Source: Cerasicoccus maritimus
Lineage (GTDB): Bacteria; Verrucomicrobiota; Verrucomicrobiia; Opitutales; Cerasicoccaceae
DNA length: 64,000 nt
Assembly: GCA_031296935.1 (NCBI GenBank)
Contig: JAVDPD010000002.1
Location: 1 to 64,000, forward strand
Direction of reading: 5' to 3'
Of the stretch, positions 8,614 to 19,200 are shown in pieces. Every line of letters starts with the position of its first letter. Position 1 is the first letter of the stretch. Under the pieces are notes generated by a model that searched no databases, had not been told where the DNA came from, and worked only from the letters and a program-made list of their open reading frames with translations. The translations under genes were made by a program, and so were the position numbers.

Positions 8614-11202
8614 TCACGCCTCGAAAACTTCGAGTCCGCGCTGGTGGATGATCAGGCGGATGACGTCGATGGTCTTGTCGGGCGCGATGCCATTGGCGCG
8701 GTTTTGCGCGCCGATTTGGAATGCTATTCTCCATTGCGCAATGAGCGTCTTCCAGCCGAATGGCGCGCCGTGCTTGGGATCGTAAATCCAGGTGGCTTCG
8801 GAGGAAACGCCGTTGAGCTCGATCACCCGAAACTCGCCACGCTGGAGCGCGGCTTCGCTTTCGGCGCGCACATCGTAGCGGCCAAAGTAAAAGCCTGCGT
8901 AGTGCTGGCTCACGGCATCGACACGGGCGCTGAGCTCGGGCGTGATCAAGTGCGAGCCATCGAGAAACACCGCGCCGCGGCAATGCGTGCCCAACTCGGC
9001 GAGGACGAACTTTTCGCCTTTCGCGGGCACATCGTTGAGATGCTTGATGTGCTTCTTAAGAAAGTGCGGCGCGGAGCAAACGGCGCGGTCGTCAGCGAGG
9101 ATCAGGTGGCGCAGCGAATGTTCGCCATCGCCGGTCACGCTCGTAAAACGCTTGTCCGTAATGCCCCAGGTGACGCCCGTTTTTTCGTTGGGCAAGCGGT
9201 AATAAAACACGCCGTATTCATGGCCGGGCAGGAACTCCTGCGCAATGACCGGCTGCGGACAACGCGTTAAATAATCCTCGGCTTGCGCGCGGTTTTTAAT
9301 GATCGCCACGCCTTCGCCGCGTTGCCCGATGTCGGGCTTCAGCGCAACGGGATAGCTGAGGTTTTCCTTCGCAAAAAACGCATCGAGTTTCGCGAGGCGT
9401 TCGGCGGCGGGCTCGGGCGGCAGAAGGGTCCAGAGGCCAATCGCATCGCCGGCTCCAGCCAGCCCGCGCAGGATGTCGGACTTCGACTCTTCGACTAATC
9501 CGCCCATCGGCATCGCGGGATTACTCAGCGTGAATAGCGCCGGGGCGCGATGCTTTAAGCCCTGCCAAAGAATGCTCGCGATGACCGGCGGATAGACGGC
9601 CCAGAATGGCCAGAACTCCCAGCGCGTCGCGCGTCGCCATTTGCCCAGCATGAGACGTCGGCCTTCCCAAGTCATGAGCGGCGTCACTAACTTTGTGATG
9701 CAAAGCATGGTGATGATGAAGCCGAGAAAAAGCAGCGGCGCCCACTTTTCGAAGCGTGCAAAAAAGTCGAGAAACGTCTGCCCGAGGAACATCGAGGCGC
9801 CGACAAGAATCGGCGTCCACACGACGGCGGCGATCATCAGGTAAAACGTAAATTGGCCAAACGGCGCACGCAGCACACCGGCCGCAAAGTAGGTGGGCAG
9901 ACGCGAGCCCGGGATGAAGCGCGTGATGAGGATCAGCGCCGGGCCGCGACGTTTAAACCACTCTTCGGCGGCTTCGAGGTCCTGCTCTTTGAGGAACCAC
10001 TTCATCGGTGCGCGATGCAGCGATGGGTGCCCCAGCCAGCGACCGAGCGCGTAGAGCCCGACGTCGCCCAGGAAGATGCCGAGCAAACTTGCAATGGTCG
10101 CCGACCAAAAATCGATGACGCCTTGTGAAGCAAGGATGCCCGCGGCGATGCACGAGAGGTCTTCCGAAATGAACGAACCGATGATCAGCACGACGAAGTA
10201 AAACACGAGGCCCCAACCGCGGGCGGGCTCTGGAGGTGTGGCGTTGGCCTGCGCGGCGGCGAGTTGCTCCGGGCTCAGTTGGCTGCGGACCTTGGCTTCG
10301 CTACGCTCGACCGTTTCGACGAATTCGCTAATGCGTCCGGCGGCCCAATCTTGATGCGTGAAGGGAATCATGTGGCCTTCATCGGGCAGCGTTTTGAGCG
10401 AGGCTTGCGGCGCGATGCGGGCGTGTTCGGTGGCGGCAGCAAAAGGGACCATGACGTCCTTTTCGCCGTGGAGAATCAGCAGCGGACCGTCGTAGTTTTC
10501 GAGGATGCCACGCAGTGGGCGTTGATCGGTGTCGCTGAAGTTGCGGGCGTAGGCGACGTTGATCAGGCCGTGGTCCATGTAGCCGAAGTGCGGGAAAAAG
10601 TTTTGCAGCGTCCACAGGCCGAGCCACTGCGTTGAGTAAAGCGCGTGGTTGAGCGTGTAGTCGCCGAGCAGCTCCAGCTCCTGCACACCGATGCTCGCCA
10701 GCATGGTCATCGACGCCACGCGTTCGGGCGCGATTTGCTCAAGGTTGAGGATGACCCCGCCCCCCTGACTGTAGCCGACGAGGTGCGCTTGGTTGACCTC
10801 CAGCATGTCAAGCAGGTCGCGCACGTTGGTGGCATGCGTTTCGACGGAGTAGTCGGCAATGTCGATGGTCGAGCCGCCGAAGCCAGGCAGGTCAGGCACG
10901 ATCAGGCGATACTGCCCCCGCAGCTCGGCAATGAGTTGGTCCATCGCCTTGGAGCCCATCGGGCTGCCGTGGATGAGGACTAGCGTTGGCGCGTCGGGAT
11001 CATTGGCGGGCAAGTCGCGATAAGCAATTTGGATGTCGCGGCCAGTGGGCTCGCCATCGGCGTATTCGGGCAAGGGAATGCGTTGCTGATCGGGCAGGAG
11101 CTCGCCTTCGTTGGGCAAGCGCCAACGCACGATAGTCGACGCCGCCAGCAGCAACAAAAACGCGACCCAGAGCCAGCGCCGATATGGGTGTTTACGCGGC
11201 AT
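8614..11202 (-). CDS. Three-domain fusion: alpha/beta hydrolase, DedA membrane domain, ATP-grasp
   Basis: An 862-residue protein. A membrane helix (about 10-27) leads to an alpha/beta hydrolase (about 55-290; LIHGS near 77-80, nucleophile elbow GYSQGG with Ser145). Next is a DedA/SNARE-associated (VTT) integral-membrane domain (about 320-540; GDVGLYALGRW, TRFIPGSRLPTYF). The last 280 residues are ATP-grasp-like (VALKPDIGQRGEGV, FGRYDVR, IELNGV). The start was set at 11202 because the frame upstream runs into a REP doublet and is non-protein-like. DedA proteins act in membrane lipid flipping. The fusion suggests a multi-step modification of a lipid or lipid-linked acid, but the reaction is unknown. 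Confidence 0.88.
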   Translation of the reverse strand: MPRKHPYRRWLWVAFLLLLAASTIVRWRLPNEGELLPDQQRIPLPEYADGEPTGRDIQIAYRDLPANDPDAPTLVLIHGSPMGSKAMDQLIAELRGQYRLIVPDLPGFGGSTIDIADYSVETHATNVRDLLDMLEVNQAHLVGYSQGGGVILNLEQIAPERVASMTMLASIGVQELELLGDYTLNHALYSTQWLGLWTLQNFFPHFGYMDHGLINVAYARNFSDTDQRPLRGILENYDGPLLILHGEKDVMVPFAAATEHARIAPQASLKTLPDEGHMIPFTHQDWAAGRISEFVETVERSEAKVRSQLSPEQLAAAQANATPPEPARGWGLVFYFVVLIIGSFISEDLSCIAAGILASQGVIDFWSATIASLLGIFLGDVGLYALGRWLGHPSLHRAPMKWFLKEQDLEAAEEWFKRRGPALILITRFIPGSRLPTYFAAGVLRAPFGQFTFYLMIAAVVWTPILVGASMFLGQTFLDFFARFEKWAPLLFLGFIITMLCITKLVTPLMTWEGRRLMLGKWRRATRWEFWPFWAVYPPVIASILWQGLKHRAPALFTLSNPAMPMGGLVEESKSDILRGLAGAGDAIGLWTLLPPEPAAERLAKLDAFFAKENLSYPVALKPDIGQRGEGVAIIKNRAQAEDYLTRCPQPVIAQEFLPGHEYGVFYYRLPNEKTGVTWGITDKRFTSVTGDGEHSLRHLILADDRAVCSAPHFLKKHIKHLNDVPAKGEKFVLAELGTHCRGAVFLDGSHLITPELSARVDAVSQHYAGFYFGRYDVRAESEAALQRGEFRVIELNGVSSEATWIYDPKHGAPFGWKTLIAQWRIAFQIGAQNRANGIAPDKTIDVIRLIIHQRGLEVFEA

Positions 11203-11212
11203 CAGAAAAGGG

Positions 11213-11297
11213 TAGGGACGGTTGCCCTCAACCGTCCGTTCATGATCATGGGCCACATTTTGAAACGCGGACGGTTGGGGGCAACCGTCCCTACCTT
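11213..11297. repeat. REP doublet (REPIN-like), copy 3
   Basis: Same arms as the copies at 76-158 and 270-352: a GGTAGGGACGGTTGCC start and a GGCAACCGTCCCTACC end, with an unrelated middle. It fills most of the gap between the NRDE gene and the fusion gene, ten bases upstream of the fusion start codon. Confidence 0.85.
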
Positions 11298-11320
11298 TAA
11301 AGTCGTCGTCATTTATCGGT

Positions 11321-11335
11321 CCAGCGGGACGCTGG
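11321..11335 (-). repeat. Stop-abutting palindrome behind the NRDE gene
   Basis: Read in gene sense, the stop TAG (11338-11336) is followed with no gap by CCAGCGTCCCGCTGG and then ACCG. The same arrangement occurs behind purM, the NarL-type regulator gene and folE2. Confidence 0.85.
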
Positions 11336-12082
11336 CTAGGCGACGCAGGCTTGGCGGCGGGGGAGTTGCAGGCTGCGCGCGCGGTCGAATTGGAAGGCGC
11401 CGGGTATGCGGGGCGCGTATTCGAGCGTGATCGTTTCCTGGCCGACCACCACATGGGTGAGGCTCACGGTGCTGGCGTCGCTGCGGGACATGAAGACGGA
11501 ATGGGCGCTGGTCGCGGGCGCGTAATGCTCGTGGAAGGCGCGAAGGTCGTCGGGCGTCGGGTCGCCGTCACGGAGGCGGACTAGCTCGCCAAAGCGCCGA
11601 CGCCGACTGCGGAGCACTTCATCGGGCAAGTGGCTGGATGACGTGAACGGCTGGGCCTGGGTGACGGTTTGCATCGACAGTGCGCGGGTGTCCCAAGTGA
11701 AGGTTTGCCCGGTGCGCTCGGGCCCGATTGCGATGAGCAGAAAGGCTTCGTAGCAGGTGAGACTGGTCGCCGAGATACGCCGGCGCACGGCGTCCGCATC
11801 AGGGCAGTCGGCCAAACTGCGGACCAGTTGCCCACGGCTGATGCGCATGGGCGCGGGCGAGCGCGGGTTGTCCGGGTATTGGTTGATCAGGCAAATCGTC
11901 AGGCCAAACTCATTGACGAGCAGCCACGTGCCGCCGCCGGTGGGGTCCTTGGGCGCGAGGAAGCGCACGCCATTGACGAGTTGTTGGGTCGGCGGGAGGC
12001 CCAGGGCGCGGGTCTTGAGCTCATCCCGGTTGAAGAAGAGTTCGTAGCCGTTTGCGCCGCTCCACCAAGTCGCCGTGCACAT
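11336..12082 (-). CDS. NRDE (TANGO2-like) family protein
   Basis: A 248-residue protein with the family-defining N-terminus MCTATWW and the NRDE motif in FFNRDEL near residue 19. GGGTWLLVNEFGL follows near 50-60. NRDE/TANGO2 proteins are widespread cytoplasmic proteins, linked in eukaryotes to lipid and haem handling; the bacterial role is not established. The gene lies three bases downstream of the DinB gene on the same strand. It is probably followed in the same transcript by the hydrolase-DedA-ATP-grasp fusion. Confidence 0.9.
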   Translation of the reverse strand: MCTATWWSGANGYELFFNRDELKTRALGLPPTQQLVNGVRFLAPKDPTGGGTWLLVNEFGLTICLINQYPDNPRSPAPMRISRGQLVRSLADCPDADAVRRRISATSLTCYEAFLLIAIGPERTGQTFTWDTRALSMQTVTQAQPFTSSSHLPDEVLRSRRRRFGELVRLRDGDPTPDDLRAFHEHYAPATSAHSVFMSRSDASTVSLTHVVVGQETITLEYAPRIPGAFQFDRARSLQLPRRQACVA

Positions 12083-12084
12083 GA

Positions 12085-12588
12085 TCAGTCCGCGAGTTGG
12101 TGTTTGATGGTGGACGGCGCCACGCCGAAGTTTTTCGGGGTCGCGCCACCTTGGATGCGGCGGATCACGTTGATCAGTGCGTAGTGGTGGACGGTGTGGC
12201 TGAGGAGAAATTGCAGCTCGCGGCGGACGGTGGACTTGGCCGGGACGGGCAAGGCGGCGCCGGAGTCCATGATCACCGTCACGGGCTTGTCGAGGTCGGC
12301 CTCGGTGACCGTGCCCAGCTCTTTGGCGAGCTCATCCAGAGCGGCGCTGGCGTAGGCGACGTCGGTTTCCAACTGCGGGTCGCGGGCGCGGGTATCGTAG
12401 TCGATGTGTCCTTGGGGCATGCCTTTCAGGAAGCAATAGGCGTGGTCAATATTGTGGCGCAGGTGCTGGCCGATGGTGCTGGAGAAACAAGGCTCGCAGG
12501 GTTGGGTGAACGTTTCGTCCGTGAGCTCCTGAAGCAGTTCCAGGCCTTGGCGCAGGCACGCGATGTTGTCTTCGACAATGTCAGGCAT
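12085..12588 (-). CDS. DinB-family (four-helix, metal-binding) protein
   Basis: A 167-residue protein of the DinB/YfiT-like superfamily. Histidines that probably form the metal site are in IGQHLRHNIDH (residues about 42-52) and SHTVHHYALI (about 133-142). Such proteins include thiol-dependent transferases, but many have no known reaction. Its stop is only three bases from the start of the NRDE gene, indicating an operon. Confidence 0.85.
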   Translation of the reverse strand: MPDIVEDNIACLRQGLELLQELTDETFTQPCEPCFSSTIGQHLRHNIDHAYCFLKGMPQGHIDYDTRARDPQLETDVAYASAALDELAKELGTVTEADLDKPVTVIMDSGAALPVPAKSTVRRELQFLLSHTVHHYALINVIRRIQGGATPKNFGVAPSTIKHQLAD

Positions 12589-12746
12589 ATTGAAAATGCG
12601 ATAGTGTTTGGATGATGGCGCAGTGGACTATCAGACGTTAGCCGTGGTTATACCTTTCAAAACTTTTCAATCTGAATGCGTAGTGTTTGCCTAATTTAGG
12701 GAAGAAAAGGCTTTTCGCCAGCATCATTTTGCGCTGATCATTAGGC

Positions 12747-13373
12747 ATGGGACATCCATTTAAAGAAGGACAAACGATTCTTTTCCAAGGTGACAGCATC
12801 ACTGATTGCAACCGGAATAAGGACTACGTTGACTGCCTGGGCAAGGGCTACGCGAGCATCGTCGCATCTCTGCTGGGCGCACGCTACCCCGAGGCAAACC
12901 TCAAGTTTTTCAACAAGGGCATCTCGGGCAATCGCGTGAAGGACCTTGCGGCCCGCTGGGAAGAAGACTGCATCGACATGAAGCCGGACTGGCTATCGAT
13001 CCTGATCGGTGTCAACGACTGCTGGCGCGGCTTCGACAGCAACGACCCGACCTCCGCCGAGGAATACGAGGCAGGCTATCGCGGCCTCCTCGACCGCGTG
13101 AAAGACAAGGTGGAGCAGCTCGTCATCTGCGAGCCCTTCCTGCTGCCGATTCCCGAAGACCGCGCGGCCTGGCGTGTGGACCTGGACCCGAAAATCCACG
13201 TTGCCCGCAAGCTGGCCCGCGAATACAACGCGATTTTCGTGCCGTTCGACGGTGCTTTTGCCGCCGCCGCCAGCCGCCAGGAGATGGGCTATTGGGCCAG
13301 TGACGGCGTCCACCCGACCCCTGCTGGCCACGGTTTGATGGCCAAAACCTGGATGCAGGCCTGTCGCGTCTGA
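12747..13373 (+). CDS. SGNH/GDSL-family esterase
   Basis: A 208-residue protein with all SGNH blocks: catalytic serine in FQGDSITD (block I), glycine in GISGN (II), asparagine in IGVND (III) and Asp-His in DGVHPTPAGH (V). No signal peptide is visible, so it probably acts in the cytoplasm. It resembles acetyl-xylan or acyl-carbohydrate esterases. The exact substrate is unclear. Confidence 0.92.
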   Translation: MGHPFKEGQTILFQGDSITDCNRNKDYVDCLGKGYASIVASLLGARYPEANLKFFNKGISGNRVKDLAARWEEDCIDMKPDWLSILIGVNDCWRGFDSNDPTSAEEYEAGYRGLLDRVKDKVEQLVICEPFLLPIPEDRAAWRVDLDPKIHVARKLAREYNAIFVPFDGAFAAAASRQEMGYWASDGVHPTPAGHGLMAKTWMQACRV

Positions 13374-13476
13374 TCTCGCGAAAACTATTTTATAGTTTAG
13401 CTAATAGGAGGCTCGATTCGCGCTTTTTTCGCGTTGACCGGGCCTCTCTATTTTCCCCATACTGCCCGACTTTGGT

Positions 13477-13722
13477 ATGGAAATCGAAAACCGCAAACTC
13501 GTGACACCTCTGGGCGCCTTGATCGATATCGCGATCTGCGGCGTGGTGTTCCTGTTCTTCTTCTTCGTCGTGATTCCGCCGCACGTGCCGTTTTACGAGG
13601 AGTTCTACAAGTTCCTTTTCACGGCCTACACCTCCACGGTCATGGCTGGCTTTGCCTGGTTGGCGCTGTGCCTCTTCCGCGTGACTCGCGTGGACCAGAT
13701 GAAGAACAAGAAGGCTGCGTAA
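13477..13722 (+). CDS. Small two-helix membrane protein
   Basis: An 81-residue protein with two hydrophobic helices (about 13-33 and 46-68) and a basic tail (MKNKKAA). No family was recognised. A good terminator follows directly, which supports it as a real transcription unit separate from gcvH. Confidence 0.65.
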   Translation: MEIENRKLVTPLGALIDIAICGVVFLFFFFVVIPPHVPFYEEFYKFLFTAYTSTVMAGFAWLALCLFRVTRVDQMKNKKAA

Positions 13723-13728
13723 GCGGTT

Positions 13729-13755
13729 CTGCCCGCACTTGGGCAGCATTCTTTT
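13729..13755 (+). terminator. Terminator after the small membrane protein gene
   Basis: CTGCCC (13729-13734), a six-base loop, GGGCAG (13741-13746), then a T-rich stretch. It lies seven bases after the stop codon. Confidence 0.75.
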
Positions 13756-13813
13756 TGCGGGAGAGGTTTCTTTAAACTTTATCCTTTGAATCTTAACCTG
13801 TACTTCTGCTTCC

Positions 13814-14194
13814 ATGTCCAACATTCCGGCCGATCTCAAATACACCGAAGAACACGAATGGCTCCGCGCGGAGGCTGACGGCTCTGCCACCATCGGCATC
13901 ACCGACCACGCGCAAACCAGCCTGGGAGACATTACTTTCGTCGAGCTGCCCGCCGTGGGCGACACCATCGAGAAGGGCGACACCTTCGGTACTGTGGAGT
14001 CCGTCAAGGCCGCATCCGACCTCTATGCGCCCGTTACCGGCGAAGTCGTTGCGATTAATGAAGCACTCGACGGCGAGCCCGAGCTCGTCAACACCGACCC
14101 TTACGGCGACGGCTGGATGATCAAGATCAAGATCGACGACTCCGAAGCGCCCGAGCTCCTCGACGCCGACGCCTACGCCAAGGTCTGCGAGTAA
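13814..14194 (+). CDS. gcvH: Glycine cleavage system H protein
   Basis: A 126-residue lipoyl carrier of the glycine cleavage complex, shuttling the aminomethyl group between the P, T and L proteins. The lipoylated lysine is Lys65 in VESVKAASD, and the N-terminal KYTEEHEW motif is typical. The other gcv genes are not in the window. A strong terminator follows. Confidence 0.96.
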   Translation: MSNIPADLKYTEEHEWLRAEADGSATIGITDHAQTSLGDITFVELPAVGDTIEKGDTFGTVESVKAASDLYAPVTGEVVAINEALDGEPELVNTDPYGDGWMIKIKIDDSEAPELLDADAYAKVCE

Positions 14195-14210
14195 GCTTAC
14201 TATTTTAACT

Positions 14211-14277
14211 GGAAGATCGGGAAGAGCGGAAGTTGCGACAAGGTTGACTTTCCGTTCTTCCCGATCTTTCTGTTTTC
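14211..14277 (+). terminator. Strong stem-loop terminator after gcvH
   Basis: A long inverted repeat (GAAGATCGGGAAGAGCGGAAG at 14212-14232 against its near-complement at 14248-14270) ends in CTTTCTGTTTTC. It separates gcvH from menB. Confidence 0.85.
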
Positions 14278-14294
14278 AAAAACCCACTTTTGCC

Positions 14295-15137
<843 letters not shown>

Positions 15138-15154
15138 TCTATCTTACTGTCGTG

Positions 15155-15182
15155 GCAGCGGCCAGCATCTCCGCTGGCCAGC
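15155..15182. repeat. Palindrome downstream of menB
   Basis: GGCCAGC (15160-15166) pairs with GCTGGCC (15173-15179) across a six-base loop, with partial extension on both sides. It is related in style, not exact sequence, to the CAGCG-type palindromes elsewhere in the window. Confidence 0.65.
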
Positions 15183-15244
15183 TTCAACCTGCTGGCAAGG
15201 TGGCGTGGATCCGCAGTTCCAGCCGCTCAATTAGGCCAACGCAT

Positions 15245-16216
15245 TTACATCACCTGATCCACCAGCGCCTCGCCGCGCTCAAAACGGCGCAGGTTGTCGA
15301 TGAAGTGGCGGATGAGCGTCAGGTGCTCGCCGCGATGGCCGCCGGCGATGTGCGGGGTTACGTGGCAGTTAGGCAGGGATAGCAGCATGTGCCCGCGTGG
15401 TAACGGCTCAGGAGTGGTCACGTCGAGCCATGCGGCCTTGAGTTTCTTAAACAAGAGAAACTCCGCCAGCGCGTCCTGGTCGACGGTGGTGCCGCGACCG
15501 ATGTTGTAAAACACGGCGCCGTATTTCATCGTAGCGAAGCTGCGGGCGTTGAAGAAATTTTTTGTGGCGTCGCTTTCGGGCAGGATGTTGATCACGTGGT
15601 CCGCAGACGCTAGTGCGAAGGGATATTCCTCGGCCGTAACCATCGGGATGCTCTCATCGCCGCGCGGGGTCCGCCGGTAGCCTTTAATCGTCATGCCCAG
15701 CGGCTCAAGTAGCTCGGCCAGTCTGCGCCCAATCGCTCCGTAGCCAACGATCAGCACGCTGTCGCCTTCGAGCAGGGTCGAGCGCGAACGGATGTCCGGC
15801 CAGCCGGGGTGGGAATGCGCCACGCGGGTCTCCAGCGCCTCGGGGAGCTTGCGCGCCTCGGCCAGCATGAAGCTGAAAGCGTGGAGTGCGCAGGCGCGGT
15901 TGTAAACCGTGGCGCTGTGGGTAACGAGCGTTTGCCGCTGCTGCATGAGGGCGCGGAAAGCGTCGTTGTCGTAGCGCGTCATGCCGGAAGAGCTGATGCT
16001 GAGCCAGCGCAGGTTTGCGGCTTGCTCGATGGCTTGCACATTGGGCTGCCCGAAGGCGATGTCCGCCGTTTGGATCTGCGGGTCCGTCGCTACGTTGGCG
16101 AGCACGGTGGTCATCGGCCTTTCAGGGAAGATCAGCTCATGCTCGCCGACGTTGTTTTCCAACCAACGTCGGGCTTCGGAGGGCATCTTAAAGTCCACAT
16201 AAATGCGCAAACTCAT
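15245..16216 (-). CDS. D-isomer-specific 2-hydroxyacid dehydrogenase family protein
   Basis: A 323-residue NAD(P)-dependent dehydrogenase. The nucleotide-binding motif is VGYGAIGRR (about residues 157-165). The substrate arginine is in YNIGRGTTVDQ, and the glutamate and histidine of the family are in VTTPEPLP and CHVTPHIAGG. It could act on glyoxylate or another 2-oxo acid. The start at 16216 gives a normal N-terminus. It is a different paralogue from the gene at 48823. Confidence 0.9.
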   Translation of the reverse strand: MSLRIYVDFKMPSEARRWLENNVGEHELIFPERPMTTVLANVATDPQIQTADIAFGQPNVQAIEQAANLRWLSISSSGMTRYDNDAFRALMQQRQTLVTHSATVYNRACALHAFSFMLAEARKLPEALETRVAHSHPGWPDIRSRSTLLEGDSVLIVGYGAIGRRLAELLEPLGMTIKGYRRTPRGDESIPMVTAEEYPFALASADHVINILPESDATKNFFNARSFATMKYGAVFYNIGRGTTVDQDALAEFLLFKKLKAAWLDVTTPEPLPRGHMLLSLPNCHVTPHIAGGHRGEHLTLIRHFIDNLRRFERGEALVDQVM

Positions 16217-16280
16217 TGCGCCAAATTACGTGCGAAGCGTCGGACGTCAAACCCGCTTCCTTGCTTTCGTATGAGTCGAC

Positions 16281-19200
16281 TTAATGGGCCGAGCGAACGA
16301 TCTCGTAAGCAAGCGCGGGGGGGCGACCCTCGCTGATGGTTTCCGCTTTGAAGCTGATTTGGCCGTCGGTGTTCGTGGTGAACGCTGTCTCGGCTAGGCG
16401 CTTACCGTCGAGTCCGATCGCGAAGATCTGCACTTTGCCAAACTGATTGGGAATCGTGATTTCAGCGCTGCCACGCTTGACGAGCTTTTGGCCGGTGCCG
16501 GCGTCGAGCAGGCTATACATGCCGGGTTCGCCGAAGCGCATGCCTTCGCTTAAGACGTTGGTCAAGTGAAGGACGAGCAGGCGCTCGGATTCAGACAGCG
16601 GCTTGTCATCAATGGAGCCCACGAATACCGTGGTTGGGCCGCCGGTGACGTTTTTAACAAAGCTTGGGTCGAGTGAATCTTTCGCAATAACCAAAGCTTT
16701 GCTTTGCAAAGTTTCCGCCAGGAAGTCTCCGGTTTTTTCAAGTATGACGCGCGCATCCTTGAGTTCGGATTCATAGCGGCTCTGTGGTTGCTGTTGCTGG
16801 AACTCGGTATTGAGCTGCGCGCTGTTTGCATCGGCATCGTAGCGTGAGGAAATTTTCTTGGTCAGGCCGAGCAGGGAGTATTGGTCCTTGATGCTGGGGG
16901 GCGTCTTGCCGAGAGCAGAGGCGTCGATAGTGGTGTTTTTATAAACGCTGTCTTCGGCGGTTGCTTTGCGAGCGGCACCGCCTTGGTCTCCGTAGGCCAG
17001 CTGATCGTTGACTACGAGTACGGCCTCTTCTTCAAAGCTGGGCATGTCGCCACGAAACCAGAACATGCCGATGATGTGCTCGGTGAGGAGGTCGATAGGG
17101 TCTTGAGCGATGTCCATGCCGAGGGCGGGCTCCGGCGCGACCACGAACTTACGGTCGTGCGCCCAGGCAAAGCGGAAGAGTGCGTCGTAGCTTTGCAATG
17201 CAGAGTATGCGCCGAATACGGGGCCGCCTTCGCCGCGGTATTGGTTCGGGTAGCAGTAGTTAAACTCCGTAACCATGAAGGGCAGCCCTTCGATGCGCGT
17301 CAGGAACATACGGCGCGGCACGTCAGCGAGATTTTGCACGACGCTGCGCTGAGAGAAACTGTAGGGGAAGTTCCACGGGCCATGCGGGAAGTTTGGGTGA
17401 TCCCAATACGCATGGTTGTCCACGTAGTCATACTCGCTGCGGATCGGGGTTTGCGCGTAGTAGTCCTTCCAGTTGTTGCCGGTGAGCAGCGCTTTGACCT
17501 TCAGGTCTTCTTTGAGGAAGCGCGCCATTTCGGCGTCGGCCTCAATGTGCTTGAGCGCAATGTATTCGTTGAACGCGGCATTGAGTTGCGAGTCATTGGC
17601 GGCGGGTCGTGGGTTGTCTTTTAGCCAGTTTTTAAAGTCGGCAATGTAGAGATCGCGCACTTGCTTGTCTCCGCGTATGGCCGACCAGATGGTGTCTTCG
17701 TTGACGGGGCAAATTGAAAACAGCGCCGGGTCTTCGGCCCAGGTCAGGCCGGTGTAAGGATTTTTATGAGTGAGGAAATCGCGGGTAAAACGCTTCCAGT
17801 CATCCATCGCAGCTTTGGAAATCGGCACCAGGGCTTTGTAGGTTGCCGCGTTGTTGCCGTTGAATTCTTTGAGGTCGTCATTGCGCAGGCGGCGGATCGT
17901 GTAGAGGTCGGTGGAGATGTAGAGCCCCTGCTGCTTCATGACGCTGAAGAGGTAGTCGAGACGGTCGAGTTGCGACTCGTCGATGGTGTAGCTGTCGGGA
18001 TTCCAGCCGCCGGCCAGGAGCACATCGTAGTGGTGAATGCGGACGGCGTTGTAGCCCATCTGGCGCATGCGGAGGGCGAGGGCGTCGGACTCGTTTTTCG
18101 GCAAAAAATTAGCGGAGAAGTTAATGTTACTGCCAAAGAAACGTACGGGCTTGTTGGGCTCACTTTGGAATGCAAAGTGTCCATCTGGCGTCGTGATAAC
18201 CGGGCCTTTGTTTCCAGCGGGTGAGGGAGTCCAATTGGAAAAATCCAAGGCGCTTCCCGGGATGACGGTCATCGGTGTATCGATCGGTGCCCAGTCTTTG
18301 CCCGCAGTGATTTCGAAGAAGTCGGGCTGTGGCAATGCGACCTTCGATTTGCTGACAGTTGCGCCAGCAATCATCCAGATCGAATCGTTGCCAGAGTTAA
18401 ACGTAATGCTCTTGAGCGGCTTATCTTCCAGATCAAAACGTGATAAGTAAATTCCAGTGTTGGCCTGACCATTTGAGTGGCTCCAGACAACGGCGGCGTT
18501 GGGCGACTTGTTCGGGTTCCACCAGTTGCCGACGTCTTCACTGTTTTTAACGAGGATGCTTTGTGTTGAACCGTCAGCGTAGTGGACGAAAATTTCGCCC
18601 ACGGTTCCCCAAGTATAAGCGGAGGCGTGGAGCAGGTAAAGATAGGGGGTAATAATCGTTCCGTTTTGTGCATCGATGGTGGCGCTGGCAACCGGAGCGC
18701 GGCTGGCGTCTTTGGAGATGACGATCACGCCGTTGCCATTGGTTTTGACATCGAAGGGGACATTGCCTGCGAACTCTGGTTTGGCCGCGAAGGCTGCAAG
18801 GTCTTGTTGTGGACCTTGGTCAGTCCAGCCGCCTTGGCCGTCGCCTGCTACTTGGTCGTCAAAAGTTCGGTTGGCGGCACCTTGGAGCGAGAGCTCCTTG
18901 AAGTAGTGGGGCTCAAAGGAAGCGTTTGCGGTGAAAGTGCTCGTGGTGATGTCGCCCTTGCTGGGATTGAAAAGCATACGGACAAAGAAGTCCGATCCGC
19001 CGAACTTACGTCCGTCGACGACTTGCACCATGAACTGTCCGCGGAAGGTGAGGGCACCGGCAGTGGTGGGCACTTCGAGCGTGCGCGCTTGCTTGATGGC
19101 AAGATTGGACTCGCCCGTGTATTCAATGGGAAGCGTGACAGCCTGGCCATCGATGACGACGCTTGCGCCGGAGAACAACTTCACATCGAGCGCGCTTTGA

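Noticed and set aside
11203..11454. Upstream extension of the hydrolase-DedA-ATP-grasp frame
   Set aside because: It runs through a REP doublet and overlaps the end of the NRDE gene, and the residues are low-complexity. The ATG at 11202 precedes a normal membrane anchor.
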